A DNA stretch of 64,000 nt from Cupriavidus basilensis (GCF_029335485.1 NZ_JARJLM010000158.1:19023-83022); one strand, 5' to 3'; numbered from the stretch's first letter, positions 43,981 through 53,719 are shown. The notes: generated by a model from the letters alone, not told the origin. Translations and numbers: made by a program.

Positions 43981-46083
43981 ATGAAACGAGCCAGACACTG
44001 GAAGCGGCGTGCCGCCGCCTTCCCCGCCGCTGCATTCACCACCGCTGCCTTCGCGCAGGCCAGCAACCTGGCCACGCCGGATGCGGCCGTCACGCTGCCC
44101 GCCACCACGGTCACGGCCAAGGCCCCAGGCTCGCTGACCGCGCCAGCTTTGCAGCAGCAAAAGCAGGCACTGGAACAAACGGCCGGCTCGGTCGGCTTTG
44201 TCGACGCGGCTTCGTACAGCGACACCTACGCCAGCAACCTGCGCGACGTACTGAAGGATGCGCCGGGCGTTTACGTGCAGGAGCGCTACGGCCAGGAACT
44301 GCGCCTTTCCATCCGCGGGTCGGGCATCGCCCGCGGCTATCACACGCGCGGACTGGAGATCCTGCAGGACGGCATCCCCACCAACTTCGCCGACGGTAGC
44401 GGCGACTTCTACCAGATCGACCCGCTGGGCCTTGGCGCAGCCGAAGTCTACAAGGGCGGCAATGGGCTGGCATACGGCGGCACCACGCTGGGCGGCGCGA
44501 TCAATTTCACCACGCCCACCGCGCTCACCGCCGATGCGCCCAACCAGGTGCGCGTGGATGGCGGCAGCTTTGGCACCGCGCGCGCCAGCGGCCAGGTCTC
44601 GCGCCAGATCGGCGCCTTCGATTTCCTGGCCAACCTGAGCGTCAACCACGCGGACGGCTTCCGCGCCCACGAGCGGGGCCAGTACGAGCAGTTCAATGCC
44701 AATTTCGGCTATCGGTTCAGCCCGCGGGTGGAGACCCGCTTCTACCTCGGCGCCTATATCGTCGACCAGCAACTGCCCGGCGCGCTGTCGCTGAACGATG
44801 CGCTGAACAACCCCAGGAAAGCCTCGCCGGCGGCGCTGGCCGGCGACCAGGCGCGCAATACGCGCACCGAGCGCGTGGCCAATGTGACCAGCGTCAAGCT
44901 GGACGGCGGGCAGCTGGATTTCACCACCTGGGTCATCCACAAGAGCCTGTACCACCCGATCTTCCAGGTCATCGACCAGGACTACTGGACCTATGGCTTC
45001 GCCCCGCGCTACACCGGCACGCAGACCATCGGCGGCTTGCGCAACCAGCTCATCGCCGGTGCGCGCGTGTTCGGCGGCAACAACGACGCGCGCCAGTACC
45101 TCAACAACGCCGGCAACCGCGGCGCCCAGACCCTGAACGCAGCGCAGGACGCCTATAACTACGAGGCCTACCTGGAAAACCGCCTTTACGTAACGTCCAC
45201 GGTCGCGCTGATGGCCGGCGCCAAGGCCTACCGCAACGTGCGTAGATACCAGGACTACGGCGGCCTGCCGGCCAACCCCGTGGCCAAGTCGGACAGCGTG
45301 ACCTACAGCGGCATCAATCCGAAATTCGGCGTGCTGTGGGAGCCGGCGCGGGATGTGCAGGCCTTTGCCGACATCACGCGCAGCGCGGACGTGCCGGACT
45401 TCACCGACCTGAGCCAGACCTTCGCCACCACCACCCGCTTCGTGCCGCTCTCCGCGCAGCGCGGCTGGACCCTGGAACTCGGCACGCGCGGCAAGCGCGA
45501 GCGCTTCTCCTGGGACGCAACGGCATACCGCTCGCTGCTACGCGACCAGTTGCTGCAATACACCACCAACCCGAATATCCCGGCTTCGACCTTCAATGCC
45601 AACCGCACCACGCTGCAAGGCATCGAACTGGGCGTGTCGGGGGACGTGCTGCAGAACCTGTCCGGCCCGGGCGACAAGCTCACGCTGTCGGCGCTCTGGA
45701 ACTACAGCGATTTCCGCTTCGACAATGATCCCCAGTATGGCAACAACCGTATCGCCGGCGTGCCGGAGCATGTGCTGCGCACCACCATCGCCTACAGCCG
45801 CGCTGCCGGCCTGCGCGTGGCGGGCACGATCGACTGGGTGCCCGGCGGCGCCTATGTCGACTATGCGAACACGCTGCGCACGCCAGGCTATGCATTGTTC
45901 GGCCTGCAGGCCAGCTACGCGTTCGAGCATGGCGTCACCCTCTTTCTCGACGCACGCAATCTTGGCAACAAACGCTATGTGACCGACTTCAGCACCGTGA
46001 CGGATGCCCGCACCGCCAACACCGCGGTGTTCTACCCGGGCGCGGGGCGCTCGCTGTACGCCGGCGTCAAATACAAGTTCTGA
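43981..46083 (+). CDS. TonB-dependent outer-membrane receptor
   Basis: The 700-residue protein has a signal peptide (1-25, ending AAFAQ) and a TonB-box-like segment (ATTVTAKAPG, about 41-50). The plug domain (about 70-190) contains LRLSIRGSGIARGYHTRGLE, and the 22-strand barrel ends in the C-terminal aromatic VKYKF. It resembles the FecA/iron-chelate receptor group (QDGIPTNFADGSGDFYQIDP). No TonB, periplasmic binding or ABC genes are adjacent, and no FecI/R pair is present, so the ligand (siderophore, cobalamin or another chelate) is unknown. AAGGGA before the ATG supports the start. Two overlapping palindromes lie upstream. Confidence 0.9.
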   Translation: MKRARHWKRRAAAFPAAAFTTAAFAQASNLATPDAAVTLPATTVTAKAPGSLTAPALQQQKQALEQTAGSVGFVDAASYSDTYASNLRDVLKDAPGVYVQERYGQELRLSIRGSGIARGYHTRGLEILQDGIPTNFADGSGDFYQIDPLGLGAAEVYKGGNGLAYGGTTLGGAINFTTPTALTADAPNQVRVDGGSFGTARASGQVSRQIGAFDFLANLSVNHADGFRAHERGQYEQFNANFGYRFSPRVETRFYLGAYIVDQQLPGALSLNDALNNPRKASPAALAGDQARNTRTERVANVTSVKLDGGQLDFTTWVIHKSLYHPIFQVIDQDYWTYGFAPRYTGTQTIGGLRNQLIAGARVFGGNNDARQYLNNAGNRGAQTLNAAQDAYNYEAYLENRLYVTSTVALMAGAKAYRNVRRYQDYGGLPANPVAKSDSVTYSGINPKFGVLWEPARDVQAFADITRSADVPDFTDLSQTFATTTRFVPLSAQRGWTLELGTRGKRERFSWDATAYRSLLRDQLLQYTTNPNIPASTFNANRTTLQGIELGVSGDVLQNLSGPGDKLTLSALWNYSDFRFDNDPQYGNNRIAGVPEHVLRTTIAYSRAAGLRVAGTIDWVPGGAYVDYANTLRTPGYALFGLQASYAFEHGVTLFLDARNLGNKRYVTDFSTVTDARTANTAVFYPGAGRSLYAGVKYKF

Positions 46084-46122
46084 CCGGGCCGCGGCAAGCT
46101 TGCCTGCTGGCCCGGCAGCTTG

Positions 46123-46148
46123 AAAAAACCCGCCATGGCGGGTTTTTT
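46123..46148. terminator. Bidirectional intrinsic terminator
   Basis: A perfect 26-base palindrome reads A6-CCCGCC-ATGG-type centre-T6. With A- and T-runs on both sides it can end both the TonB receptor transcript and the convergent DUF1254 transcript. Confidence 0.85.
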
Positions 46149-46176
46149 CCGTTCCGGGCATGACTGCGCGCGGCGC

Positions 46177-47595
46177 TCAATCCAGCCGCTCCACCAAGGG
46201 CGTCATCCACGTCCCGTCCAGCATGGCTTTGCGCGGCCAGTACACGCGCAGCATCAGGTTGAAGGCATCCGGCGGCGCGGGCAGCCAGTTGGCCGCCTGC
46301 TTTGCCGGCGGCCGCGAATTCTGGATATGGATATCCAGCGAGCCGTCCCGGTTGTACTTGAGCCGGTCGCGATCGCCAATGGCGTAGCGGCCGAGCGGGT
46401 TGGCGACAAATGCCTGCTTGTCGTTATAAAGCGTCAGGGACCAGAAGGCATCGGTGGGCGGCAACTGGCCTTTGGCGAAATGGACCACGTAGCGATGCGC
46501 GCCACTCAGCGGCTGGCCCGCGGCATCGACCCGCGTGCCGGGATAGAGCGCGTCCGCCGGCAGGTTGGCGCCAAGCCCCACCCAGGCGACCACGGCACGC
46601 TTGCCATAGGCCGTGCCGTAATTGCCGAGATCGCGGTGCATCGTCCATTCGGCGCCCTGCCCGCCGTGCCGGGCCGCGGCCACGATGCCCGCCAGCGCGG
46701 CTGTTGCGCCTTCCTGCACCGCGCGCGCGGTCGATGGCTCCAGCGCCGTCACGGAAAACGGCGCGCCCGGGACGATGCCTAGCCTGCGGATCGACGCCAC
46801 CATCCCGGCGTCGTCCGCCGCGGGCGGGTTCGCCGGCAGCAGTGCGGCAAACCGCGTGAAGAAGGCCTGGGCATCCATCGCCGCTACCTGCTCGACAGGC
46901 GGTGTCTCGACATCCACCACGGCCGCTGCGGGCAGGCTGGCCGGCGCTGCTGCGGCACGCGCCGCGCCATCCCGCAGCCATGCGGAAAGCGGCAACAGCC
47001 GGTATTGGTCCTGCAGGCGGCGCACCGCGGCGTAGTCCTGCTTGCCATTGGTCTGGGTGCGGCCAAGCAGCCAGACCATATCGGTGGGCGCGCGGATTTC
47101 CCTGACGCCCGGCGGCAGCGTTCCCGTCCACTTCGGACCTGTCACGGCGAACACGGCTTTTCTCGTGCCGGTCGTGCGCTTGCCCGGAGAGGCGAAGACA
47201 TTGGTCCACGCGTCCATCATCGGCATCAGGTAATAGCGCCCGTGCGTGTCGGGCAGCGACAGTATCACCGGTTCGGCGGACAGATCCAGCCATGCCGTCG
47301 AGTAAAGCGTATCGGCATTCGGGCTGACCACCGCGCTGAAGCCGGCATCTGGAAAGCTGCGCTTGTGCCCAAACGTGTTGGGCGGAACGCGCGCGGTCAT
47401 GACCTCGCGCGTGACATCCATCAGCACCAGTGGATAAGCGTAGGCGAACACCTGGGCCGACAAGCCCTTGATGGCCGCATCGGATGGTGCCGCGGCTGAC
47501 TGCGGCGCAGCGGGTGCTTGCGGGCCCGTGGCACAGGCGGACAACAGCAAACCGAGCGCAAGCGCGCTCGCAATCTGGCGTAGCGAAATACTCAT
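46177..47595 (-). CDS. DUF1254/DUF1214-family lipoprotein
   Basis: The 472-residue protein has a lipoprotein signal peptide with lipobox LLSAC (Cys near residue 21). A DUF1254 domain (AYAYPLVLMDVTREVMTARV, SPNADTLYSTAWLDLSAEPV, RYYLMPMMDAWTNVFAS, about 50-165) and a C-terminal DUF1214 domain (HRYVVHFAKGQLPPTDAFWS, YNRDGSLDIHIQ, about 375-470) follow. The molecular role of these domains is not known; they are frequent in soil proteobacteria as envelope proteins. The ATG at 47595 places the lipobox correctly, with GGGGG upstream; an upstream frame from 47646 was rejected. Confidence 0.85.
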   Translation of the reverse strand: MSISLRQIASALALGLLLSACATGPQAPAAPQSAAAPSDAAIKGLSAQVFAYAYPLVLMDVTREVMTARVPPNTFGHKRSFPDAGFSAVVSPNADTLYSTAWLDLSAEPVILSLPDTHGRYYLMPMMDAWTNVFASPGKRTTGTRKAVFAVTGPKWTGTLPPGVREIRAPTDMVWLLGRTQTNGKQDYAAVRRLQDQYRLLPLSAWLRDGAARAAAAPASLPAAAVVDVETPPVEQVAAMDAQAFFTRFAALLPANPPAADDAGMVASIRRLGIVPGAPFSVTALEPSTARAVQEGATAALAGIVAAARHGGQGAEWTMHRDLGNYGTAYGKRAVVAWVGLGANLPADALYPGTRVDAAGQPLSGAHRYVVHFAKGQLPPTDAFWSLTLYNDKQAFVANPLGRYAIGDRDRLKYNRDGSLDIHIQNSRPPAKQAANWLPAPPDAFNLMLRVYWPRKAMLDGTWMTPLVERLD

Positions 47596-47977
47596 GACCC
47601 CCGTTTCCTCTCGGACTGGCGACCTTCCGCGCGTTATCGCCGGCAAACAGGCGACCCGACCGCACAGAGGCGCGTTTATTTTCCCCAGCGATGATGTTCC
47701 CGCGAACCGGGCTTGTCAATTGACGAACTGAAAACAATGCGCGCGAACGAACCAAGCCGCAGTCGTGACGGCAAGGCAGCGAACGGCTTTGATATGAGGC
47801 CCCCGGCGACAGCGGCAGCATCGGCCCTTCAGGCCAGGCGATTAACCCTGATAATGAATATCAACTCTCAAAAAACCAATAATCCATAAAAACAGGAATC
47901 GAATTATATTAATCACCGAACAAAAAACGATATAATGCCAACCAGCCAGGTTCGCCGCCCAGAATCCGAGCCGGACT

Positions 47978-48106
47978 TTACCCGGGCAATGCCGCGAACG
48001 ACCACTTTGCCCTCATTAAGAAGGATTGAGGCAGCCTGCGCCCCAACTCCGTTTCGGCAGCACGGAGTGCATCCATGGAGGTGCCGATTACTCGCGTTTT
48101 TTTCAT
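47978..48106 (-). pseudogene. Possible remnant of an SMI1/KNR4-type immunity-like gene
   Basis: A 42-codon frame (start ATG preceded by GGAAAG) contains MDALRAAETELGRRLPQSF. This resembles the AExxLGxxLPxSF opening of SMI1/KNR4 proteins, which are often immunity proteins of contact toxins. The frame then loses similarity and stops; no toxin gene is nearby. The match is short and may be chance. Confidence 0.25.
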
Positions 48107-48320
48107 CGTCTTTCCATTTTGGGAGGGCTCCAGGTTTCGGCAGGCCTGGTTTTCCGGTACCGGGAAGACCGGAACCCGGCATCTAACAGGGGGCGGGCGG
48201 AGTGCGCCCCTGGCCCCGGGGTTCACGGGCCTGCCAGGCATCGCCGCCTTTGGCCTGGCCCCGCTTTCCAGCGAATTTTTACACCATTTTTACGCGGCAG
48301 CCGTCACCATCCAGTCCTTG

Positions 48321-48392
48321 AATGCAGCCCTTCTGCATTTCCCGCTAGATACCTCGCCACGCCGCCTCGACCATGGGGCGGCGTCTTTTTTT
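48321..48392 (+). ncRNA. Possible small RNA 3' end: hairpin plus intrinsic terminator
   Basis: A perfect seven-base-pair hairpin (AATGCAG/CTGCATT, 48321-48339) is followed by an eight-base-pair GC stem (48359-48366 with 48377-48384) and seven Ts (48386-48392). No rightward gene ends nearby, so the terminator may belong to an untranslated RNA starting near the TATAAT at 47931. The 5' end is unknown. Confidence 0.3.
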
Positions 48393-48688
48393 GGGCGGGC
48401 GGCCACGTTGAGGTACCGCCCCCGATCGTCCGCTGCCATGACGGCCTGACCATCGGCCGCAATCGCCAGCCCTTGGCGATCTCCACCGGGGCCGCGGCCC
48501 GTTTTCCCGTTTTTTGCTTGGGCACCCTTGTCGTTTATACGATACTGGGGAAGGCATCCAGGCGCCTCATCAAACCGCCATACACAACGCACCGGGACGC
48601 CGCCGAGGAAGCCGGGAAGCGCTTCGCCCGGTTGCGGGAGCGGAAGCCGGCCGGACTGCAACGCTGATATGCGACGGATGGAACCGCC

Positions 48689-50206
48689 ATGGCAACTGGC
48701 AGCGCAATGCTGGGTAAACACCCCGACCTGTCGGCGGCGCAGGTTTATCTGTTCGCGTTCACGCTGGGCTGCACCACCGGCGTGGATTTCGTCGCCTCAT
48801 CCATGATGGGCGTGGCGGGCACGCACATCCGGGGCGGCATCCACGCTTCGCCGGAGGATTTTCTCTGGAGCCTCACGTCCTATGCGGCCGCGGCCACGGT
48901 CGCCAACCTGATACTGGGGCGCCTCGCCAAGGATATCAGCTATCGCGGCTATAGCCTGCTCGGCCTGGGCATCGCCACTGTGGGGGCAACGCTGTGCGCT
49001 GTCTGCAATACCCCGCTCGAACTGAGCCTGGCGCGCGCCGTGCAGGGATTGGGCGCGGGCGGCTTGTTCACCGCGTCCCGCATCATCATCCAGCTGGCCG
49101 CCGCCCGCGAAGAGCGGCGGCCGCTCTTCATGGGCTTCAATATCGGCGGCATGGGCCTGGCGGCGCTGGCGCCGTGGATCACGGCAGTGCTGGTGGAGGA
49201 TGCGAGCTGGCGCATGATCTTTGTAGTGCAGGCCATCATGTCGGCCGCGGCAATGCTGCTGGTGCTGGGCTCCTATCCGCGCCGGCTGGCGGCCTCGCTC
49301 GCACCGTGGGAGGTGGATGTCGGCGGCATGGACTGGGTAACCGTGGTCCTGCTTGGCATGGGCGCGCTGGTCCTGCTGCATGGGCTCGGCGACCTGCGCT
49401 TCTATGAACTGGCGAGTTCGCCCTCGGTGTCGGTCACACCCCTTGTCGGACTGGCGCTGCTTGCGGCCGTATTCGTGCACCAGCATCGCCACCCCGACCC
49501 CTGGCTCAATCCCCGCCTGCTGTTCGGCCGCCGCTACCTGGCCGGGCTGGGCTTCTATACGCTGTATTACTTCCTCAATGGATTGTGGGCCTATGTGGTG
49601 CCCACCATGTTGCAGTCCGGGCTCGGCTTCACCTTCCAGACCGCCGGCAAGGTGCTCACCGTCACGGGGCTGATCGGCTGTGCCGGCCTGTGCGCCTTCA
49701 CCTATGCTGGGACCCGCCTGAAGGGACAGCGACGCTACATCGCCCTGGGCTACCTCATGTTTGGCGCCGCCGCCTGGCTGCTCAGCCAGCGGATGATGCC
49801 GGGCGCCTCCATCGCCGTCCTGCTGCCGGCCCTGACGCTGCAGAGCCTGACCACGCCCTTTATCCTGGCGTTGGTGGCGGGCCTGACCTATGCGGAATTC
49901 AGCGTCGAGGATTTTGCGCATGCCTACCAGTTCAAGAACATCGTGCGCCAGATTGCGACCGCTGGCGGCACCGGCGTGGCCAGCCTGTGGCTCCAGTACG
50001 GCGAGGCGCTGGCACGCACGCAACTGGTGGCCAGGATCACGCCCTTCGACCTGCCCGCCGGCTTCGATGCCGCCACGCTGGCAAGCTGGTCGATGCTGAT
50101 CGACCAGCAGGCGCAGCTGATAGCGGTGAGCAATCTGTTTGCGCTGCTGGCCTTCGCCTGCGTCGCGGTGGCCCTGGTCGCCGTGGCACAGCGCGCACTG
50201 CGGTAA
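48689..50206 (+). CDS. DHA2-family MFS transporter
   Basis: The 505-residue membrane protein has about 14 hydrophobic helices. Typical MFS features are GRLAKDISYRGYSLLGLGIA between helices 2 and 3 and ARAVQGLGAGGLFTASRIII in helix 4. The TTGVDFVASSMMGVAGTHI stretch in helix 1 keeps the membrane Asp of DHA2 pumps. It differs clearly from the DHA2 pump at 8.1-9.5 kb and lacks a fusion-protein partner, so it is probably an inner-membrane drug or metabolite exporter. It is the first firm gene after the 1.1-kb gene-poor stretch. A GGATGGAA element lies just before the ATG. Confidence 0.82.
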   Translation: MATGSAMLGKHPDLSAAQVYLFAFTLGCTTGVDFVASSMMGVAGTHIRGGIHASPEDFLWSLTSYAAAATVANLILGRLAKDISYRGYSLLGLGIATVGATLCAVCNTPLELSLARAVQGLGAGGLFTASRIIIQLAAAREERRPLFMGFNIGGMGLAALAPWITAVLVEDASWRMIFVVQAIMSAAAMLLVLGSYPRRLAASLAPWEVDVGGMDWVTVVLLGMGALVLLHGLGDLRFYELASSPSVSVTPLVGLALLAAVFVHQHRHPDPWLNPRLLFGRRYLAGLGFYTLYYFLNGLWAYVVPTMLQSGLGFTFQTAGKVLTVTGLIGCAGLCAFTYAGTRLKGQRRYIALGYLMFGAAAWLLSQRMMPGASIAVLLPALTLQSLTTPFILALVAGLTYAEFSVEDFAHAYQFKNIVRQIATAGGTGVASLWLQYGEALARTQLVARITPFDLPAGFDAATLASWSMLIDQQAQLIAVSNLFALLAFACVAVALVAVAQRALR

Positions 50207-50376
50207 GCGACGCGCCGCCCCGGCGAGGCGAAATTCCCGCGCATTGCTACGCCGGTATGGCTGCAGCTCCTGCAGAAATCCCCCTATGCGGTGGGATTGT
50301 CCGTGTTTGAATGGGTTCTACAATGCCGCAAAGCAAGGCATGTGCCTAGCCGGGAAGCCGCACAGGAAGCACGATC

Positions 50377-50583
50377 ATGACGCTCTACCTTCTGGGATTT
50401 CTAGTCTTCGAAGCCATCTGGTTCTTTCCCTTCCGGAAGGTATTCAAGTCAGCGCACTTCGAAGGCTTCTATGCCTACCTGGCATTGATCCCGCTCCTTG
50501 GTCCCCTGCTCTGCATCTGGATCCTTGCCTCGAAGCCCTGGCCACTCAAGACCAAGCTCGTGCGCACCTACTCGCAGGTGTGA
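50377..50583 (+). CDS. Small membrane protein (68 aa)
   Basis: This short protein is mostly hydrophobic, with two predicted membrane helices (about 2-18, YLLGFLVFEAIWFFPF, and about 31-51, YAYLALIPLLGPLLCIWILA). A basic FRKVFKSAHFEG link lies between them and a basic tail follows. I do not recognise a named family. Similar two-helix proteins occur widely in Burkholderiales. No operon partner is evident; it sits about 170 bases after the MFS gene. Confidence 0.6.
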   Translation: MTLYLLGFLVFEAIWFFPFRKVFKSAHFEGFYAYLALIPLLGPLLCIWILASKPWPLKTKLVRTYSQV

Positions 50584-50630
50584 GGCCTGCGTTCGCCGCC
50601 AGGCGAGCGCAGGAGGCGGCAGATGGCCAT

Positions 50631-50888
50631 TCAGAAGTCGTTGACGCCCAGCAGCACCGGGTCGAGCGATGGATTCGCCGACCATTTCATCAAGACCGCC
50701 TCCTGGATGCGGGCGAGATTCCTCCCGAAAATATCCAGGTGACTGCCGATCTGCCCCTGGGCCAGCTCGTCGAGCGCCGAGCGAGACACGGCGCCTCTAC
50801 CCTCAACGCCGTTGGCCACAATGGAAAAGCCGATTCGCTCGCCGTCTTCGGAGGGAACCGGATCAAGTATCAGGAAGGTGTTGGACAT
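50631..50888 (-). CDS. Small DUF1488-like hypothetical protein
   Basis: The 85-residue soluble protein has the pattern DGERIGFSIVANGVEGRGAV, then SRSALDEL, then FGRNLARIQEAVLMKW. This resembles DUF1488 proteins, small beta-strand-rich proteins of unknown function in which a residue pair VxR/SREAL precedes a helix. The N-terminus (NTFLILDPVPS) is slightly longer than usual. It is transcribed alone, convergent with the small membrane protein gene. The family call is by pattern only. Confidence 0.55.
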   Translation of the reverse strand: MSNTFLILDPVPSEDGERIGFSIVANGVEGRGAVSRSALDELAQGQIGSHLDIFGRNLARIQEAVLMKWSANPSLDPVLLGVNDF

Positions 50889-51050
50889 CGGTGGGCTCGA
50901 TTTTGGTGCAGAGGGCGGATCCTAGCATGATCCACCGCTTCACCCCGCTCCGTCCGGCTGCGTTTGCGCCTTCCCGGTCATGCCCCTTTGTCGTGCAGAT
51001 GCAAGCCACCCGTTGCTTGTTCCCGTCGGCCACGCCGCTATCGGCCGCCG

Positions 51051-51995
51051 CTATAGCCGCCCTGCAACCGCCGTCAGCCACGCCGCGGTACGGTCGGGAA
51101 TGGTGATCGGCAGCATGTGCCCGCCGGGGACGAGTTCGAGATCCAGCGCCGGCAGCTTGTCCTTCATCGCCTTGCCCTGCGCCTGCCAGTCGAGGATGCC
51201 GTCCTCGGTGCCGAACAGGATGCTGACCGGCAGCGCCAGCGTCGCATAGCGCCGGGCCATGCCGGGCAGGTCGTCCGCGATGGAAACCATGTCGGACGAT
51301 GCCGCATAGAAGCTGCCCGGCCGTAGCCCCAGCAATCCGCCGCCGGCGGTCCCGAAATCCTGGGGCGGCCGGTCGGGACTGAACACCAGTTCCATCATGG
51401 CGCGCCCGCGCAGGATCGACCTGGGTATGGCCCACGTCCACGCCACCACGCGGCGCACCGCGGCGGACGAGATCGCCAATGCGCGGAACGAGGCCGGCGT
51501 GCCCTCCACGGGATGCGTCAACGGCGCGATCAGGGCCAGCCCGCTGATCGCGTCGGCATGATCGAGCGCAACGCCAAGCGCAACGGCACCGCCAAGGGAA
51601 TGCCCGACCAGCAAAGGACGTTGCAGGCCAATCGCCCGGATGAATTTGGCGACCACCGCGCTTTGCACCGGCAGGCGTGCGGACATCGCGGCCGGCCTGG
51701 TCGAATAGCCCGAGCCGGGCCTGTCGACCAGGATCACCCGGAAACGGCTGGCCAGCCGCTCAAGCAGGGCATAGGAGAAGTTGCCGCTCTGGCCGCCCAG
51801 TCCGTGGACCATCACGATGGCCGGGCCGTTGCCTTTGTCGATGTAATGGATCCGGGCCCCGTCGATCTCGATGAACTTCCCCTTCGGCGGCAGCGCCTTT
51901 TCCACCTTGCGCGCCATCAGCCAGGTAAATGCCACCAGCCCGAGCACGACGACGACGACGACGGCAACCGCAATATACGCAATCAGTAAGGTCAT
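51051..51995 (-). CDS. Membrane-anchored alpha/beta hydrolase
   Basis: The 314-residue protein has one N-terminal membrane helix (about 3-27) and an alpha/beta-hydrolase fold. It has the oxyanion loop VHGLGGQSGNFSYAL, the nucleophile elbow VGHSLGG (Ser near 135), the acid in FGTEDGILD near 264, and the histidine in PGGHMLP near 292. It lies 15 bases downstream of a Baeyer-Villiger-type monooxygenase gene on the same strand. The pair could turn a ketone into an ester and then hydrolyse it, a known arrangement; the substrate is unknown. Confidence 0.87.
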   Translation of the reverse strand: MTLLIAYIAVAVVVVVVLGLVAFTWLMARKVEKALPPKGKFIEIDGARIHYIDKGNGPAIVMVHGLGGQSGNFSYALLERLASRFRVILVDRPGSGYSTRPAAMSARLPVQSAVVAKFIRAIGLQRPLLVGHSLGGAVALGVALDHADAISGLALIAPLTHPVEGTPASFRALAISSAAVRRVVAWTWAIPRSILRGRAMMELVFSPDRPPQDFGTAGGGLLGLRPGSFYAASSDMVSIADDLPGMARRYATLALPVSILFGTEDGILDWQAQGKAMKDKLPALDLELVPGGHMLPITIPDRTAAWLTAVAGRL

Positions 51996-52010
51996 GTAAC
52001 AGGGATCCTT

Positions 52011-53636
52011 TCAACCGTTCACGGAATCCGCGGTCATGGCGGAAGGCATGGTGCTCTCCGGCCGCGCCGCAGCCTGGCCGGCCCGGCCGAACGCCATCGC
52101 GCCATCTTCGATCCTGCCGAATTTCAGCGCCATCAGGTCGAACAGGTAGTTCTGATGCACCCGCCATGGCCGCTTCGAGCCCTGCTTGGGCAGGATGCCG
52201 CTGGCGCGTTGCACATAGCCTGAGCTCAGCGACAGCGACGGCTCCTGGTCCGCGGACGAATCCGCACGCCGCGGCGCGCACCAGGCATAGCCGTGCGCGT
52301 CCATGTAATTGATCAACCGGCACACATAGGTCGACGACAGTTCCGCCTTCAGGGTCCAGGAGGCATTGACATAGCCCATGGCAACCGCAAGGTTGGGCAT
52401 GCCGCTATACATCATGCCTTTGTACATAAAGGCCTGCGCCGGGCTCCGTGGTACGCCATCCACCTCGATCTGCAGTCCGCCCGCTACTTTGAGCTGCAGT
52501 CCCGTGGCCGTCACGATGACGTCCGCGTCGAGTTGCGCGCCAGAGCGCAGCGCCAGCCCTGTCTCGGTGAACGACGCGATCTGGTCGGTCGCCACGGAGG
52601 CCTTGCCGGAGCGGATGGATTCGAACAGGTCGGAGTCCGGCACCAGGCAAAGCCGCTGGTCCCACGGCTTGTAGGATGGCGTGAAGTGCTTGTCAATGTC
52701 GTAGTCGGGCCCGAGCTGGGCACGCACGCCCTTGAGTATCTTCTGTTTGACCAGCTCCGGCTTCTTGCGCGACAGATTGTAGAAGTACATGCCGAGCAAG
52801 ACGTTCTTCCAGCGTGTGGCCCGGTGCGCCATGCCCGCCGGCAGGCGCCGCTGCAACCATGCGGAAATGGCATCGCTGGATGGGCGGGCCACGATATAGG
52901 TCGGCGAGCGCTGCAGCATGGTCACATGGGCAGCCCGCTTGGCCATTTCAGGCAGCAGCGTGACCGCAGTCGCGCCGCTGCCGATCACGACCACGCGCTT
53001 GTCGTCATACACCAGGTCCGACGGCCAGTGCTGCGGATGCACGATGCGCCCGCCAAACCGCTCCATGCCCGGCCAGCCCGGCATATAGCCATCCGCGTAG
53101 TCATAGTAGCCGCTGCAGAGATAGAGAAAACCACAAGTGAAGCGCGCGGGCGTGCCCTGCGGGCCAACCGTCGCCTCCACCGTCCACCGGGCGGTGTCGG
53201 ACGACCACGAAGCACGGGTGGCGCGGTGGCCGAAGCGGATGCGCTGCTCGATACCGAATTCCCGTGCCGTACCCCGGATGTACTGCAGGATGGCATCGCC
53301 GTCGGCGATCGACTTCTCGCTCCGCCAGGGGCGGAAACTGAAGCCCAGCGTGTACATGTCCGAGTCCGACCTCACGCCGGGATAACGGAAGAGATCCCAC
53401 GTGCCGCCGATCGCATCCCGCCCTTCCAGTATCGCGAACGTCTTGCCCGGGCAGCTGGTTTGCAGGTGGTAGGCCGCGCAGATGCCGGACAGCCCGGCCC
53501 CTACGATCAGCACATCGACATGCTGTGCCTTGCCCTGTCCAGCGGCATGCGCCGTCTGCTGTCCCGCGCCCCGCGCTTCGGCCGGCGTGCCGGACTGGGC
53601 CTGGGAAGAAAGATGATCCGCGTTGCCTGATAGCAT
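52011..53636 (-). CDS. Flavin-containing Baeyer-Villiger-type monooxygenase
   Basis: The 541-residue enzyme has two Rossmann folds: GAGLSGICAAYHL (about 47-59, FAD) and VIGSGATAVTLLPE (about 218-231, NADPH). Between them is the Baeyer-Villiger fingerprint FxGxxxHxxxWP, present as FGGRIVHPQHWP near residue 200. GGTWDLFRYPGVRSDSDMYT near 77 is also typical. It would insert oxygen next to a carbonyl, or oxidise a heteroatom, with NADPH and oxygen; EthA-like enzymes have this length. The first 38 residues are a low-complexity extension. CAGGAG seven bases before the ATG supports the start. It leads an operon with a hydrolase and faces a TetR gene. Confidence 0.88.
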   Translation of the reverse strand: MLSGNADHLSSQAQSGTPAEARGAGQQTAHAAGQGKAQHVDVLIVGAGLSGICAAYHLQTSCPGKTFAILEGRDAIGGTWDLFRYPGVRSDSDMYTLGFSFRPWRSEKSIADGDAILQYIRGTAREFGIEQRIRFGHRATRASWSSDTARWTVEATVGPQGTPARFTCGFLYLCSGYYDYADGYMPGWPGMERFGGRIVHPQHWPSDLVYDDKRVVVIGSGATAVTLLPEMAKRAAHVTMLQRSPTYIVARPSSDAISAWLQRRLPAGMAHRATRWKNVLLGMYFYNLSRKKPELVKQKILKGVRAQLGPDYDIDKHFTPSYKPWDQRLCLVPDSDLFESIRSGKASVATDQIASFTETGLALRSGAQLDADVIVTATGLQLKVAGGLQIEVDGVPRSPAQAFMYKGMMYSGMPNLAVAMGYVNASWTLKAELSSTYVCRLINYMDAHGYAWCAPRRADSSADQEPSLSLSSGYVQRASGILPKQGSKRPWRVHQNYLFDLMALKFGRIEDGAMAFGRAGQAAARPESTMPSAMTADSVNG

Positions 53637-53719
53637 CGATTGTCTCCTGTTGGCAAAACCGGGCTGGCGCTGGCCGCGCCGAATTCTCGCGGTGCATTCG
53701 TGCTGTCTTCGGACTAGAC

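Larger units (their letters stand above)
47596..48688. other. 1.1-kb gene-poor region with an AT-rich patch
   Basis: No full-length gene can be supported here. Bases 47830-47940 are clearly AT-rich compared with the rest of the window and contain an exact TATAAT (47931-47936) in rightward orientation. The remainder holds structured GC-rich DNA: a possible short gene remnant (47978-48106) and a pair of hairpins ending in a T-run (48321-48392). Open frames on both strands in 48.1-48.7 kb are short, rich in Pro/Arg, and look non-coding. Confidence 0.5.

Noticed and set aside
48026-48667. Open frame of about 213 codons in the gene-poor region
   Set aside because: Its Pro/Arg/Gly composition, missing ribosome site and lack of any domain suggest chance.
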